From assembly GCF_016765695.1 (NCBI RefSeq), contig NZ_JAETGO010000089.1, positions 1 through 64,000 of the forward strand: DNA of 64,000 bases. The letters run 5' to 3'. Positions 1 through 7,009 of the stretch are shown in pieces; the stretch's first letter is position 1, and each line of letters begins with the position of its first letter. Position numbers and translations under genes: made by a program. The stretch is from Sporosalibacterium faouarense (GTDB taxonomy: Bacteria > Bacillota > Clostridia > Tissierellales > VENL01). The notes below the pieces were generated by a model, which was given only the letters and a program-made list of their open reading frames with translations, was not told where the DNA came from and made no database searches.

Positions 1-65
1 TTCTTAGATAAGACTAAGAAGCCACCGCTTCTAAGCCGATAGGTGAAAGTGGTGGAGGTTCACAT
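1..65 (+). mobile_element. Right end of an IS200/IS605-type element, with 3' part of the TnpB guide (omega) RNA
   Basis: The segment opens with a perfect hairpin (TTCTTAG, 6-nt loop, CTAAGAA), followed by a CCACC/GGTGG pairing and the terminal TTCAC. This hairpin, GC-rich stem and TTCAC arrangement is typical of right ends of TnpB-bearing IS200/IS605 elements, where the same bases form the 3' scaffold of the omega RNA and the flank just outside supplies the guide. The rest of the element lies upstream of the window, so it cannot be judged intact. The flank beginning at about 66 is the untranslated leader of the next gene. The family is inferred from structure only. Confidence 0.55.
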
Positions 66-98
66 ATTTATATTAGGACAAATCAAGGAGGAAGACAT

Positions 99-860
99 AT
101 GAACGATTGGTTTACAATAGAACAAATTGACGAACAAACTTATATTATCAGCGAATATCGCCATTGGGAGGAGACACATTGTTATCTTTTAAATGGGAAT
201 AAATACAGTTTGCTGATTGATACCGGACTTGGAATCTGTAATATTCATGATGAAGTCATCAAGCTGACTGACAATCCTATTATCGCTGTAGCAACACACA
301 TTCATTGGGATCATATTGGAGGACATGAATTCTTTCCTGACTTTTACGCTCATCAGTATGAGTTGAATTGGCTTAATGGAGAATTCCCTCTAACAATGAA
401 GCAGATTAAGGATATGGTGGTTGATCGTTGTGACCTTCCAAAGGGTTATGACGTAAATGAATACAAGTTTTTTCAGGGAAATCCAACAAGGATCCTGAAG
501 GATAATGATATGATAGATATAGGTGGTCGCTGCATTAGAGTTCAGCATACACCTGGTCATTCACCAGGACATATGTGTTTCTGGGAAAAGGATTGTGGTT
601 ATCTTTTTACCGGAGATTTAGTTTATAAAGACACGTTATTTGCTTATTATCCATCCACCGATCCAGAAGCATACCTCAACTCTCTTGAACGGATATCGGC
701 ACTACCGGTGAAGCGTGTGTTTCCAGCACATCATTCTCTGGATATTGGCCCTGAGATTTTGAAGAGAATGCGTGATGCTTTTCGGCAGTTGCAAAGTGAT
801 GGTAAATTGCACCATGGTAGTGGAACATTTGACTATGGTGATTGGGCTGTTTGGTTATAA
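99..860 (+). CDS. MBL-fold metallo-hydrolase
   Basis: 253-residue metallo-beta-lactamase-fold enzyme. The metal-binding signature THIHWDHIGGH (HxHxDH) lies near residues 67-77; a later HTPGHSPGH histidine block and a TGDLVY aspartate block complete a two-metal site, and a PAHHS histidine follows. No signal peptide is visible, so it is probably cytoplasmic. The substrate cannot be told: the family includes glyoxalase II-like thioesterases, lactonases and nucleases. The start is fixed by AAGGAGG seven bases upstream. The gene begins about 35 bases after an IS right end and is followed by a tnpB remnant; its codons look richer in G and C than neighbouring genes, which suggests it arrived by transfer. 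Confidence 0.85.
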   Translation: MNDWFTIEQIDEQTYIISEYRHWEETHCYLLNGNKYSLLIDTGLGICNIHDEVIKLTDNPIIAVATHIHWDHIGGHEFFPDFYAHQYELNWLNGEFPLTMKQIKDMVVDRCDLPKGYDVNEYKFFQGNPTRILKDNDMIDIGGRCIRVQHTPGHSPGHMCFWEKDCGYLFTGDLVYKDTLFAYYPSTDPEAYLNSLERISALPVKRVFPAHHSLDIGPEILKRMRDAFRQLQSDGKLHHGSGTFDYGDWAVWL

Positions 861-977
861 TCGAAAATACTGAAGTAAAATACTCATTTTCGTTTAGACT
901 TCATGAAAGAGTTATTATTGCACTTTGGTGGGAATCAGATGTCTTTGCTAACTTAGGAAATGAAACAACCTATTTGA
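861..977 (+). other. Short unassigned open frame, possible gene fragment
   Basis: Between the hydrolase and the tnpB remnant an open frame runs to a TAG at 993-995 and would encode about 40 residues with the stretch RLHERVIIALWWESD. It has no convincing ribosome binding site or start. It looks like the tail of a lost gene caught between two mobile-element remnants. I do not recognise it. Confidence 0.2.
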
Positions 978-1469
978 GCAAGGATAAAGCAAGATAGACT
1001 TTCTAAGGAATGGTATATTTTGATTATCTACAAGACAGAAGAGATGGAAGAGAATAACCATCTTAATACAATGGCAATAGACTTAGGTTTAGATAATTTA
1101 GCTACCTTAACATTCAAAGATAACTCCGAAAGCTATATCATAAATGGTAAAACTCTTAAGTCTAAAAATGCTTATTTCAACAGAGAAATAGCTAGGTTAT
1201 CAAGTGTCAGAATGAAACAAGTAGGTAGTGACAAATTCAAGAATACCAAGCAGATTAAGAGATTAAGACTAAAGAGAAGAAACTATATTAAAGATTATCT
1301 ACATAAAGCCAGTAAAATAATAATTGACTTAGCAATAAAACATAAGGTATCTACTATCGTCATTGGTGATATAAAGATAGTCTTAATCAATGAAAGCTAT
1401 ACAAGTGGTTGCTCTGCCATAGACTTAGAAGAATTAAATAAATCTAACTTAGAAGGCATGGCGATATAG
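978..1469 (+). pseudogene. tnpB: Decayed tnpB (IS605/IS607-type RNA-guided nuclease fragment)
   Basis: The frame opens after a stop at 975-977 and reads through WYILIIYK, typical of the TnpB WED/beta-barrel region, then MAIDLGLDNLATL, the RuvC-I motif with its catalytic aspartate. It continues through a basic helical stretch and IVIGD, and then jumps almost directly to ESYTSGCSAIDLE, the region of the zinc-finger CxxC cysteines. The part normally between these two motifs is missing, as are the N-terminal half and the C-terminal RuvC-III aspartate. It has no usable start or ribosome binding site. It is not the partner of the right end at 1-65, which lies upstream of it, so it is a second remnant. 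Confidence 0.8.
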
Positions 1470-1567
1470 TGGATGTTCTTCATAAGTTATATTTAAGACA
1501 AAATATTATATATAATGGTTGTAGTACTGTAAGTAAGATTATTAAAGTTGAATATATAAAATAGGTA

Positions 1568-1598
1568 TTGACTATCACCTTAGGTTATGGCTTATTAT
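1568..1598 (+). promoter_or_regulatory. MerR-type promoter with 19-bp spacer
   Basis: A -35 TTGACT (1568-1573) and a -10 TATTAT (1593-1598) are separated by 19 bp. The spacer carries the dyad ACCT-T-AGGT. Overlong spacers with a central dyad are the hallmark of promoters twisted into activity by MerR-family regulators, so the MerR gene directly downstream is probably autoregulated. Confidence 0.6.
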
Positions 1599-1616
1599 TA
1601 TATTGAGGTGAAAAAT

Positions 1617-2504
1617 ATGTTAATTAAAGAAGTATGCGAGAGTTGTAAACTCACAAAAAAAGCAATTGAATACTATGAAAAGCAGGGATTAGTAAAACCC
1701 AAAATTCTTCCAAATGGATACAGGGATTACGATGAGAGAGATGTTGCCATATTGAAAGAAATATCTGTCTTAAGAAAGCTAGATATTAGCATACATGATA
1801 TACAAAACATTTTAAATAATACAGATAAAACAGCGGCTTTATCAAAATGTATGTATCTTTTAGACTTAAAAATAGAAAAAGAAAAAGTTCAGAGAAGTTA
1901 TATGAAGCATTTAATAAATGATTATGACATCGAAGGAGTATTTGATTCTCTACAAGAAAGCACAGATAAATTTTTTACAATAAGAGAAAAATTAGTTCAA
2001 GCATTTCCAGGAGCCTATGGAATATATCTAAGTATTCACTTTGGACAATTTTTAAATGGGAAAATAGATGATTCCAAAAAGGAAGATGCTTACAGAAAAA
2101 TTATCGATTTTCTTGATGGAGTTAATAGCTTAAATTTTTCATCAGAGCTAGAAGAGTATCTTGAAAGTGTTTTTACTATGATGGAGAAAGCAGACATAGA
2201 AAAGATGAATACTACCCTTATAAATGCAATATCAGACGTAGATAACTATATGGATAATAATAAGGAAATTATAGAAGAATACTTGAAGTTTAGAACTTCA
2301 ACAGAATACAAAGAAACACTAGCTTACAAAATTCAAAAGTTGCTCTTAGATTTTCAGGAGAGTAGTGGCTATTATGATGTGTTCTTAACTAACTTAAAAA
2401 TTATAAGTCCATCATATCAAGAATACATCAAAAGATTTGAGAAAGCAAATCAGGCTTTTATTAAAAAATATCCGAATTCAGAAAACTTATATAAACATGA
2501 TTAA
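1617..2504 (+). CDS. MerR-family transcriptional regulator
   Basis: 295-residue regulator. Residues 1-70 form a MerR winged helix: LIKEVCESCKLTKKAIEYYE, then GYRDYDERDVAILKEI, then a dimerisation helix. The remaining ~220 residues are a long helical effector domain that I cannot assign to a ligand class. The ATG at 1617 is preferred over an upstream in-frame ATG at 1587 because GAGGTG sits seven bases before it and because 1587 falls inside the promoter spacer. MerR regulators usually act on their own promoter or a neighbouring efflux or resistance gene; no such partner follows, so the target is probably itself or distant. Confidence 0.85.
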   Translation: MLIKEVCESCKLTKKAIEYYEKQGLVKPKILPNGYRDYDERDVAILKEISVLRKLDISIHDIQNILNNTDKTAALSKCMYLLDLKIEKEKVQRSYMKHLINDYDIEGVFDSLQESTDKFFTIREKLVQAFPGAYGIYLSIHFGQFLNGKIDDSKKEDAYRKIIDFLDGVNSLNFSSELEEYLESVFTMMEKADIEKMNTTLINAISDVDNYMDNNKEIIEEYLKFRTSTEYKETLAYKIQKLLLDFQESSGYYDVFLTNLKIISPSYQEYIKRFEKANQAFIKKYPNSENLYKHD

Positions 2505-2559
2505 GATTCAATAAACATGAGTTACACAGTAATATAAAAAACTAATGAAAATGAAGTGT

Positions 2560-2670
2560 AAACAATGATAAAAAAATTAATAAGCTTGAGGAAGCAATTG
2601 ATTTTGCGTGGGAATTGAGTCAGAATGATTTGAATGCTAGTTATCATAGGAATGTATACTTTAGTTAATA
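2560..2670 (+). pseudogene. Possible N-terminal fragment of a GNAT-type acetyltransferase
   Basis: An open frame reads NKLEEAIDFAWELSQNDLNA and continues for about 10 residues to a TAA at 2668-2670. It resembles the first helix of small GNAT acetyltransferases. The nearest ATG (2564) is out of frame by one base at a run of seven A residues, and the rest of the domain is absent. Family assignment is weak; the frame break and short length argue for a remnant. Confidence 0.25.
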
Positions 2671-2684
2671 ATTATTAACTAAAG
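2659..2684. repeat. Perfect 26-bp palindrome
   Basis: Arms CTTTAGTTAATAA and its exact reverse complement meet with no spacer. It lies 45 bp before the zinc-ribbon gene at 2729 and just upstream of an AT-rich -10-like stretch, so it could be an operator for that gene. It lacks a GC-rich stem and a following T-run, so it is unlikely to be a terminator. Confidence 0.6.
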
Positions 2685-2728
2685 ATTCTTATACTATATA
2701 TAAATTTATCAGAGAGGGGGTAATTAAT

Positions 2729-3373
2729 ATGAGAGAGCGACTCAAAAGGCCTTCAGGTGGAAGACTTTATCAACGACCTGACAAAGTAGAGATATGTAGA
2801 AGTTGTGGAGCGCCTATTGGTAGAAATTATAAAGAATGTAAATCTTGTTATAATGCAATTGAAAACATATGGTTATCAGATTGGAATGAGTTAATTCAAA
2901 AAGAGAATATTAGTCAGGGGAGTGAAGAGGAAAAACTTCTTGCACATATAGTTTTTGAACAACAGGATAGATATTCTTGGACTCTTGTAGATATAGCAAT
3001 GACGATGATACATTGTGATACTTGTGGAGGAGAAATTGGAGGTGGAGAATTAGAGTGTCTTGATTGCAAATTTGCTTTTGAAAACCTTTGGGGATATGAT
3101 GTTGAAGCAATGAATCAAGGTATTATGACAGAAAATGAACATGCATTGAGAGTAGGACGTCGGGTGTTAAGACATTCTCACAGGCAAAAAAAGAATATTG
3201 TAAAGTCTTGGAAGTTTTCAATGCCTATTGTATTAGCTAACGAACTTCCTTCAAATAGACAAGCAGGGTTCTTTAAGAAAATAATTGATGAAAATAAATT
3301 TGATTTATCTTCTAAAGTTTATCAAAACTTTGAAGAAGCTTATATAGATGTTATAAATAATATAAAAGAATAA
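2729..3373 (+). CDS. Double zinc-ribbon protein of unknown function
   Basis: 214 residues, not assigned to a named family. Two similar units are visible. The first has CRSCG and CKSC followed by IENIWLSDW (about residues 23-55); the second has CDTCG and CLDC followed by FENLWGYD (about residues 98-130). Each is a four-cysteine zinc ribbon followed by an aromatic helix, so the gene probably arose by internal duplication. The C-terminal part is basic (GRRVLRHSHRQKK) and then mixed alpha/beta, which could suit nucleic-acid binding, but this is inference. AGAGAGGGGG precedes the ATG. No signal peptide or membrane segment is seen. It is a single gene; peptide deformylase follows 38 bp later. Confidence 0.7.
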   Translation: MRERLKRPSGGRLYQRPDKVEICRSCGAPIGRNYKECKSCYNAIENIWLSDWNELIQKENISQGSEEEKLLAHIVFEQQDRYSWTLVDIAMTMIHCDTCGGEIGGGELECLDCKFAFENLWGYDVEAMNQGIMTENEHALRVGRRVLRHSHRQKKNIVKSWKFSMPIVLANELPSNRQAGFFKKIIDENKFDLSSKVYQNFEEAYIDVINNIKE

Positions 3374-3411
3374 ATTGATTTTTTGATATAATTTTGAACG
3401 GAGGTTTTCAT

Positions 3412-3867
3412 ATGGCATTAAGAAATATAAGATTTTTAGGTGATGATATTTTAAGGAAAAAAAGTAGAGAAATAGAAAAGTTTGATAATAGGATTTTGAC
3501 TCTACTTAAAGATATGGCAGACACATTGCATAGTACAGATAATGGAGCAGCAATAGCAGCTCCACAAATTGGTATTTTAAAAAGAGCTGTTGTGATAGAT
3601 ATGGGTGAAGGAATAATATATCTAGTTAATCCAGAAATTATTGAAACTAAAGGTATACAGGAAGTTATAGAGGGATGTTTAAGCATACCTAACCGATACG
3701 GAAAGTTAGTAAGACCTTCATGGGTCAAAGTAAAGGCGCTAAATGAAAAAGGTGAAGAATTTGTAATAGAAGGTGAAGGTGATTTAGCAAAGTGTTTATG
3801 TCATGAGATAGATCATTTGGATGGTATACTATTTATAGACAAGGTAACAGAATTCTTAGAAGAATAG
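3412..3867 (+). CDS. def: Peptide deformylase
   Basis: 151-residue metalloenzyme that removes the formyl group from the N-terminal methionine of new proteins. All three family motifs are present: [11 protein letters not shown] (motif 1, with I in place of the usual L), EGCLS with metal ligand C89, and HEIDHLDG with ligands H131 and H135 and catalytic E132. The ATG at 3412 is chosen over one at 3394 because ACGGAGG ends five bases upstream. It is not beside fmt or priA, so it may be a second def copy in the genome. A terminator follows. Confidence 0.93.
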   Translation: MALRNIRFLGDDILRKKSREIEKFDNRILTLLKDMADTLHSTDNGAAIAAPQIGILKRAVVIDMGEGIIYLVNPEIIETKGIQEVIEGCLSIPNRYGKLVRPSWVKVKALNEKGEEFVIEGEGDLAKCLCHEIDHLDGILFIDKVTEFLEE

Positions 3868-3905
3868 TAAAAAGAGATATTAATAAAATAATGAGATAAA
3901 TCCAA

Positions 3906-3936
3906 ACATCACTTATTTAAGTGGTGTTTTAATATT
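3906..3936 (+). terminator. Rho-independent terminator after def
   Basis: Stem CATCACTTA paired with TAAGTGGTG (one G-T pair) around a short loop, followed by TTTTAAT. Confidence 0.7.
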
Positions 3937-3981
3937 ACTAAAAAACAAATGATTAAAAAGCGTTAATAATTAATATATTCA

Positions 3982-4010
3982 TTGACAAAGATAGATAGGA
4001 AACGTATAAT
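3982..4010 (+). promoter_or_regulatory. Sigma-A promoter of the metal ATPase gene
   Basis: Perfect -35 TTGACA (3982-3987) and perfect -10 TATAAT (4005-4010) with a 17-bp spacer. Such a consensus promoter needs a repressor, and an operator lies just downstream. Confidence 0.85.
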
Positions 4011-4021
4011 AATATTAAACA

Positions 4022-4039
4022 TATGAATATATGTTCATA
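4022..4039. promoter_or_regulatory. ArsR/SmtB-type operator
   Basis: Inverted repeat TATGAA-N6-TTCATA immediately downstream of the -10 box, where it would span the transcription start. It matches the metal-responsive SmtB/CzrA/CadC operator pattern. No such repressor gene adjoins; the regulator must be encoded elsewhere. Confidence 0.65.
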
Positions 4040-4110
4040 CATAAAATCAAAATATATTTCATGACAAAGACTTGATTTAATTATAAAAAAGGCGTAAGGA
4101 GGTTCTAACT

Positions 4111-6492
4111 ATGGAAGGAAATAGAAGAGAGCTAGTCTTAGAAGGATTAGATTGTGCCAATTGTGCAAATAAAATTGAAGATAGAGTCAATAAGTTAGAT
4201 TATGTTAAGGAAGCATCTCTAAACTTTGTATCTAAAACTTTAAGTATAGAAATAAATGATATAGAGAATTCCGAAGATGTTATTTCAAGTGTAAGAGGCA
4301 TTGTAAATAAACTAGAACCACATGTTCAAGTAATAGAAAAAACTATGAATAAAAATAGTGAAAAGTCCCTTATATTAATGGGATTAGTGTGTAGTAGTTG
4401 TGCCAACAAAATAGAAGAAAAGATTAAAAGTATGAAGGGCGTTAAAAATGCATTTATAAATTTTTCAACAGGGAAATTAACTTTAGAAGTATATGATAAA
4501 GGGGATCTTGATAAGATAATTAACCAAGCAAAGAAAATTGTTAAACAAATTGAACCTGATGTAGATGTTATAGAAGAAGATAATAAAGAAACTAAGGATA
4601 AAAGTAATACTAAAGTATCTAGAAAAGACAAGTTAGAATTAGTTAGGATTGGAATTGGTGCTATAATCTTTGCAATAGCAATAGCTTTTAATTTTCATGA
4701 GGTAGCAGAGTTTACTCTTTTCTTCATAAGTTATGTATTAATAGGTGGAGAGGTACTATTAAAAGCAATTAAAAATATATTAAGAGGAGAAGTATTTGAT
4801 GAAAACTTCTTAATGAGTATTGCCACTATTGGAGCATTTTCCATTGGAGAATATCCTGAAGGTGTTGCTGTTATGTTATTCTATCAAATCGGAGAATTTT
4901 TCCAAAATTTAGCGGTAAATCGTTCTAGAAAGTCAATTAAAGATCTAATGGATATTAGACCAGACTATGCAAATATTAAGAAAGATAATGGTATAGTACA
5001 AGTAGCACCTGAAAGTGTATCGGCAGGAGATATAATAATAGTTAAACCAGGAGAAAAGGTGCCTTTAGACGGTAAAGTAATAGAAGGTAGCTCAATGCTA
5101 GATACCTCAGCATTAACTGGAGAATCGGTACCTAGAGATGTTAGTGTAGGAGATGAAATAATTGGTGGATTTATAAACAAAAATGGAGTTTTAACAGTAG
5201 AAGTAACTAAACCATTTAAGGAATCAACAGTATCTAAAATTCTTAATCTAGTGGAAAATGCAAGTAGCAGAAAAGCTCCAACTGAACAGTTTATAACCAA
5301 ATTCTCTAAATACTATACACCTTTTGTAGTATTCTCAGCACTAGCTTTAGCCATAATCCCACCATTGGTAATACAAGGAGCATTGTTCTCTGATTGGGTT
5401 TATAGAGCGTTGATATTTCTTGTAGTATCTTGCCCTTGTGCTTTAGTAGTATCAATACCTTTAGGATTCTTTGGAGGGATAGGTGGAGCATCAAGAAAAG
5501 GTATCTTAATCAAAGGTGGAAACTATTTAGAGGCATTAAATAATGTTGATATAATAATCTTTGATAAAACAGGAACATTAACTAAAGGAGTCTTTGATGT
5601 AACTGATGTTATAAGTGCAAATGATAATATTACTAAAGATGAGATATTAGAATATGCTGCTATAGCTGAGAGTTATTCTAATCATCCAATTGCATTATCA
5701 ATAAAAAAAGCTTACGGTAAACAGATTGATAATGATATTATAGAAAGTTATGACGAGATATCAGGTCATGGTTTGAAGGTTAAGCTAAAAGATAAAGAAA
5801 TTCTAGCAGGAAATTTTAAATTGATGGATAAAGAAAATATTGAATTTGAAAGTATTGATACTCTAGGAACAATTATTTATTTAGCAATTAACAATGAGTA
5901 TTCTGGATATATAGTTATATCTGATGAAATTAAAGAAGATTCAAGAGAGGCAGTCCAGAGTCTGAAAGATTTGGGTGTTAGCAGGACTGTTATGTTGACT
6001 GGTGACAATAAACAAGTTGGAGAAAAAATTGGTTATGAGCTTGGATTAGATGAGGTGCATGCAGAATTGCTACCAGATCAAAAAGTAGAAAAATTAGAGG
6101 AATTAGATAAAACTAAAAGCAATAAAGGGAAATTGATTTTTGTAGGTGATGGAATTAATGATGCTCCAGTATTAGCTAGAGCAGATATAGGAGTGGCAAT
6201 GGGTGGACTTGGTTCAGATGCTGCAATAGAAGCTGCTGATGTAGTTTTAATGACAGATGAACCATCTAAATTGATTGACGCTATAAGAATATCCAAGAAA
6301 ACTAGAAAAATAGTCTTACAAAATATCATTTTCGCTTTAGGTATTAAAGGAATTGTTTTAATTCTTGGGGCAATAGGTGTGGCGTCTATGTGGAGTGCAG
6401 TATTTGCTGATGTAGGTGTAGCGTTAATTGCAATTCTCAATGCATTAAGAGTATTGAATACTAAGAGGATTAGAAAAAGAAATAAAAAATAA
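4111..6492 (+). CDS. cadA: Heavy-metal-exporting P1B-type ATPase (CadA/ZntA type)
   Basis: 793-residue inner-membrane pump, probably exporting Zn/Cd/Pb. Two N-terminal HMA domains carry DCANC (C15, C18) and VCSSC (C94, C97). The membrane core holds the CPC motif C441-P-C443 followed by ALVVSIP, and TGES marks the actuator domain. The phosphorylated aspartate D485 is in DKTGTLT, SNHPIA is the HP locus, and GDGINDAP is the hinge. A late transmembrane helix has VFADVGVALIAI; this aspartate and the CPC context are features of the Zn/Cd/Pb (P1B-2) subgroup rather than the copper pumps. GGAGG precedes the start. Regulation is by a strong promoter with an ArsR-type operator; a terminator follows. 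Confidence 0.92.
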   Translation: MEGNRRELVLEGLDCANCANKIEDRVNKLDYVKEASLNFVSKTLSIEINDIENSEDVISSVRGIVNKLEPHVQVIEKTMNKNSEKSLILMGLVCSSCANKIEEKIKSMKGVKNAFINFSTGKLTLEVYDKGDLDKIINQAKKIVKQIEPDVDVIEEDNKETKDKSNTKVSRKDKLELVRIGIGAIIFAIAIAFNFHEVAEFTLFFISYVLIGGEVLLKAIKNILRGEVFDENFLMSIATIGAFSIGEYPEGVAVMLFYQIGEFFQNLAVNRSRKSIKDLMDIRPDYANIKKDNGIVQVAPESVSAGDIIIVKPGEKVPLDGKVIEGSSMLDTSALTGESVPRDVSVGDEIIGGFINKNGVLTVEVTKPFKESTVSKILNLVENASSRKAPTEQFITKFSKYYTPFVVFSALALAIIPPLVIQGALFSDWVYRALIFLVVSCPCALVVSIPLGFFGGIGGASRKGILIKGGNYLEALNNVDIIIFDKTGTLTKGVFDVTDVISANDNITKDEILEYAAIAESYSNHPIALSIKKAYGKQIDNDIIESYDEISGHGLKVKLKDKEILAGNFKLMDKENIEFESIDTLGTIIYLAINNEYSGYIVISDEIKEDSREAVQSLKDLGVSRTVMLTGDNKQVGEKIGYELGLDEVHAELLPDQKVEKLEELDKTKSNKGKLIFVGDGINDAPVLARADIGVAMGGLGSDAAIEAADVVLMTDEPSKLIDAIRISKKTRKIVLQNIIFALGIKGIVLILGAIGVASMWSAVFADVGVALIAILNALRVLNTKRIRKRNKK

Positions 6493-6576
6493 CAGTTCAT
6501 TTGAAATAGAAAGTATTTTGATTTGCATAAAAGATGATAACTATCTATAATATTAGAATAAGTAAACATATTAAGG

Positions 6577-6607
6577 ACCTGCTTAGAGTTAAAGCAGGTT
6601 CTTAATA
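6577..6607 (+). terminator. Terminator after the metal ATPase
   Basis: ACCTGCTT (6577-6584) pairs perfectly with AAGCAGGT (6592-6599) around a 7-nt loop, then TTCTTAATATTT. Confidence 0.8.
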
Positions 6608-6671
6608 TTTAAGCTATGCTTATGCGAATTATGTTTATGATTTTACGTACTATAAAATTAATATCATTGTA

Positions 6672-6776
6672 TTAATAATTAAATAAATATGGATAAATGT
6701 AGTAGCCAATGATACCCCATACTAATAAGAATAGTATAATCTCATCCTCTCGACATCTTTCATATCCGAAGCCCAT
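6672..6776 (-). CDS. 34-residue membrane-type microprotein
   Basis: The minus strand encodes 34 residues starting MGFGYERCREDE, then a hydrophobic stretch IILFLLVWGIIGYYIY (about residues 13-28) and a short tail. GTGAGGTG lies five bases before the ATG, which is strong support for translation. The MGFGY start and single hydrophobic helix recall small YjcZ-like sporulation proteins, but similarity is only in general form. It stands alone, convergent with the metal ATPase and divergent from the gene at 7010. A GTGGAA-CA-TTCCAC dyad (6800-6813) lies just upstream and could be an operator. Confidence 0.6.
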   Translation of the reverse strand: MGFGYERCREDEIILFLLVWGIIGYYIYPYLFNY

Positions 6777-6799
6777 GATTTCACCTCACTTTACTTTTG

Positions 6800-6813
6800 G
6801 TGGAACATTCCAC
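6800..6813. promoter_or_regulatory. Short dyad upstream of the microprotein gene
   Basis: GTGGAA and TTCCAC separated by CA, 24 bases upstream of the microprotein start on the minus strand. The position suits an operator; no regulator is identified. Confidence 0.35.
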
Positions 6814-7009
6814 TTATTTTAGTATATTCAAGATTTAAAAATGTGTGAATGAGTAAATTTATTATTGTTAACAGATGAGGTGCGTAAATTATTAAGAAGG
6901 ATTATTAGAAAGAATGTCTAAATATTATAGTTAAAACAAGGTTAACTAATGAATTATATTTTAAAATTATATTATATTATGTTATATAAATTTATTCGGG
7001 GGAATGGCA

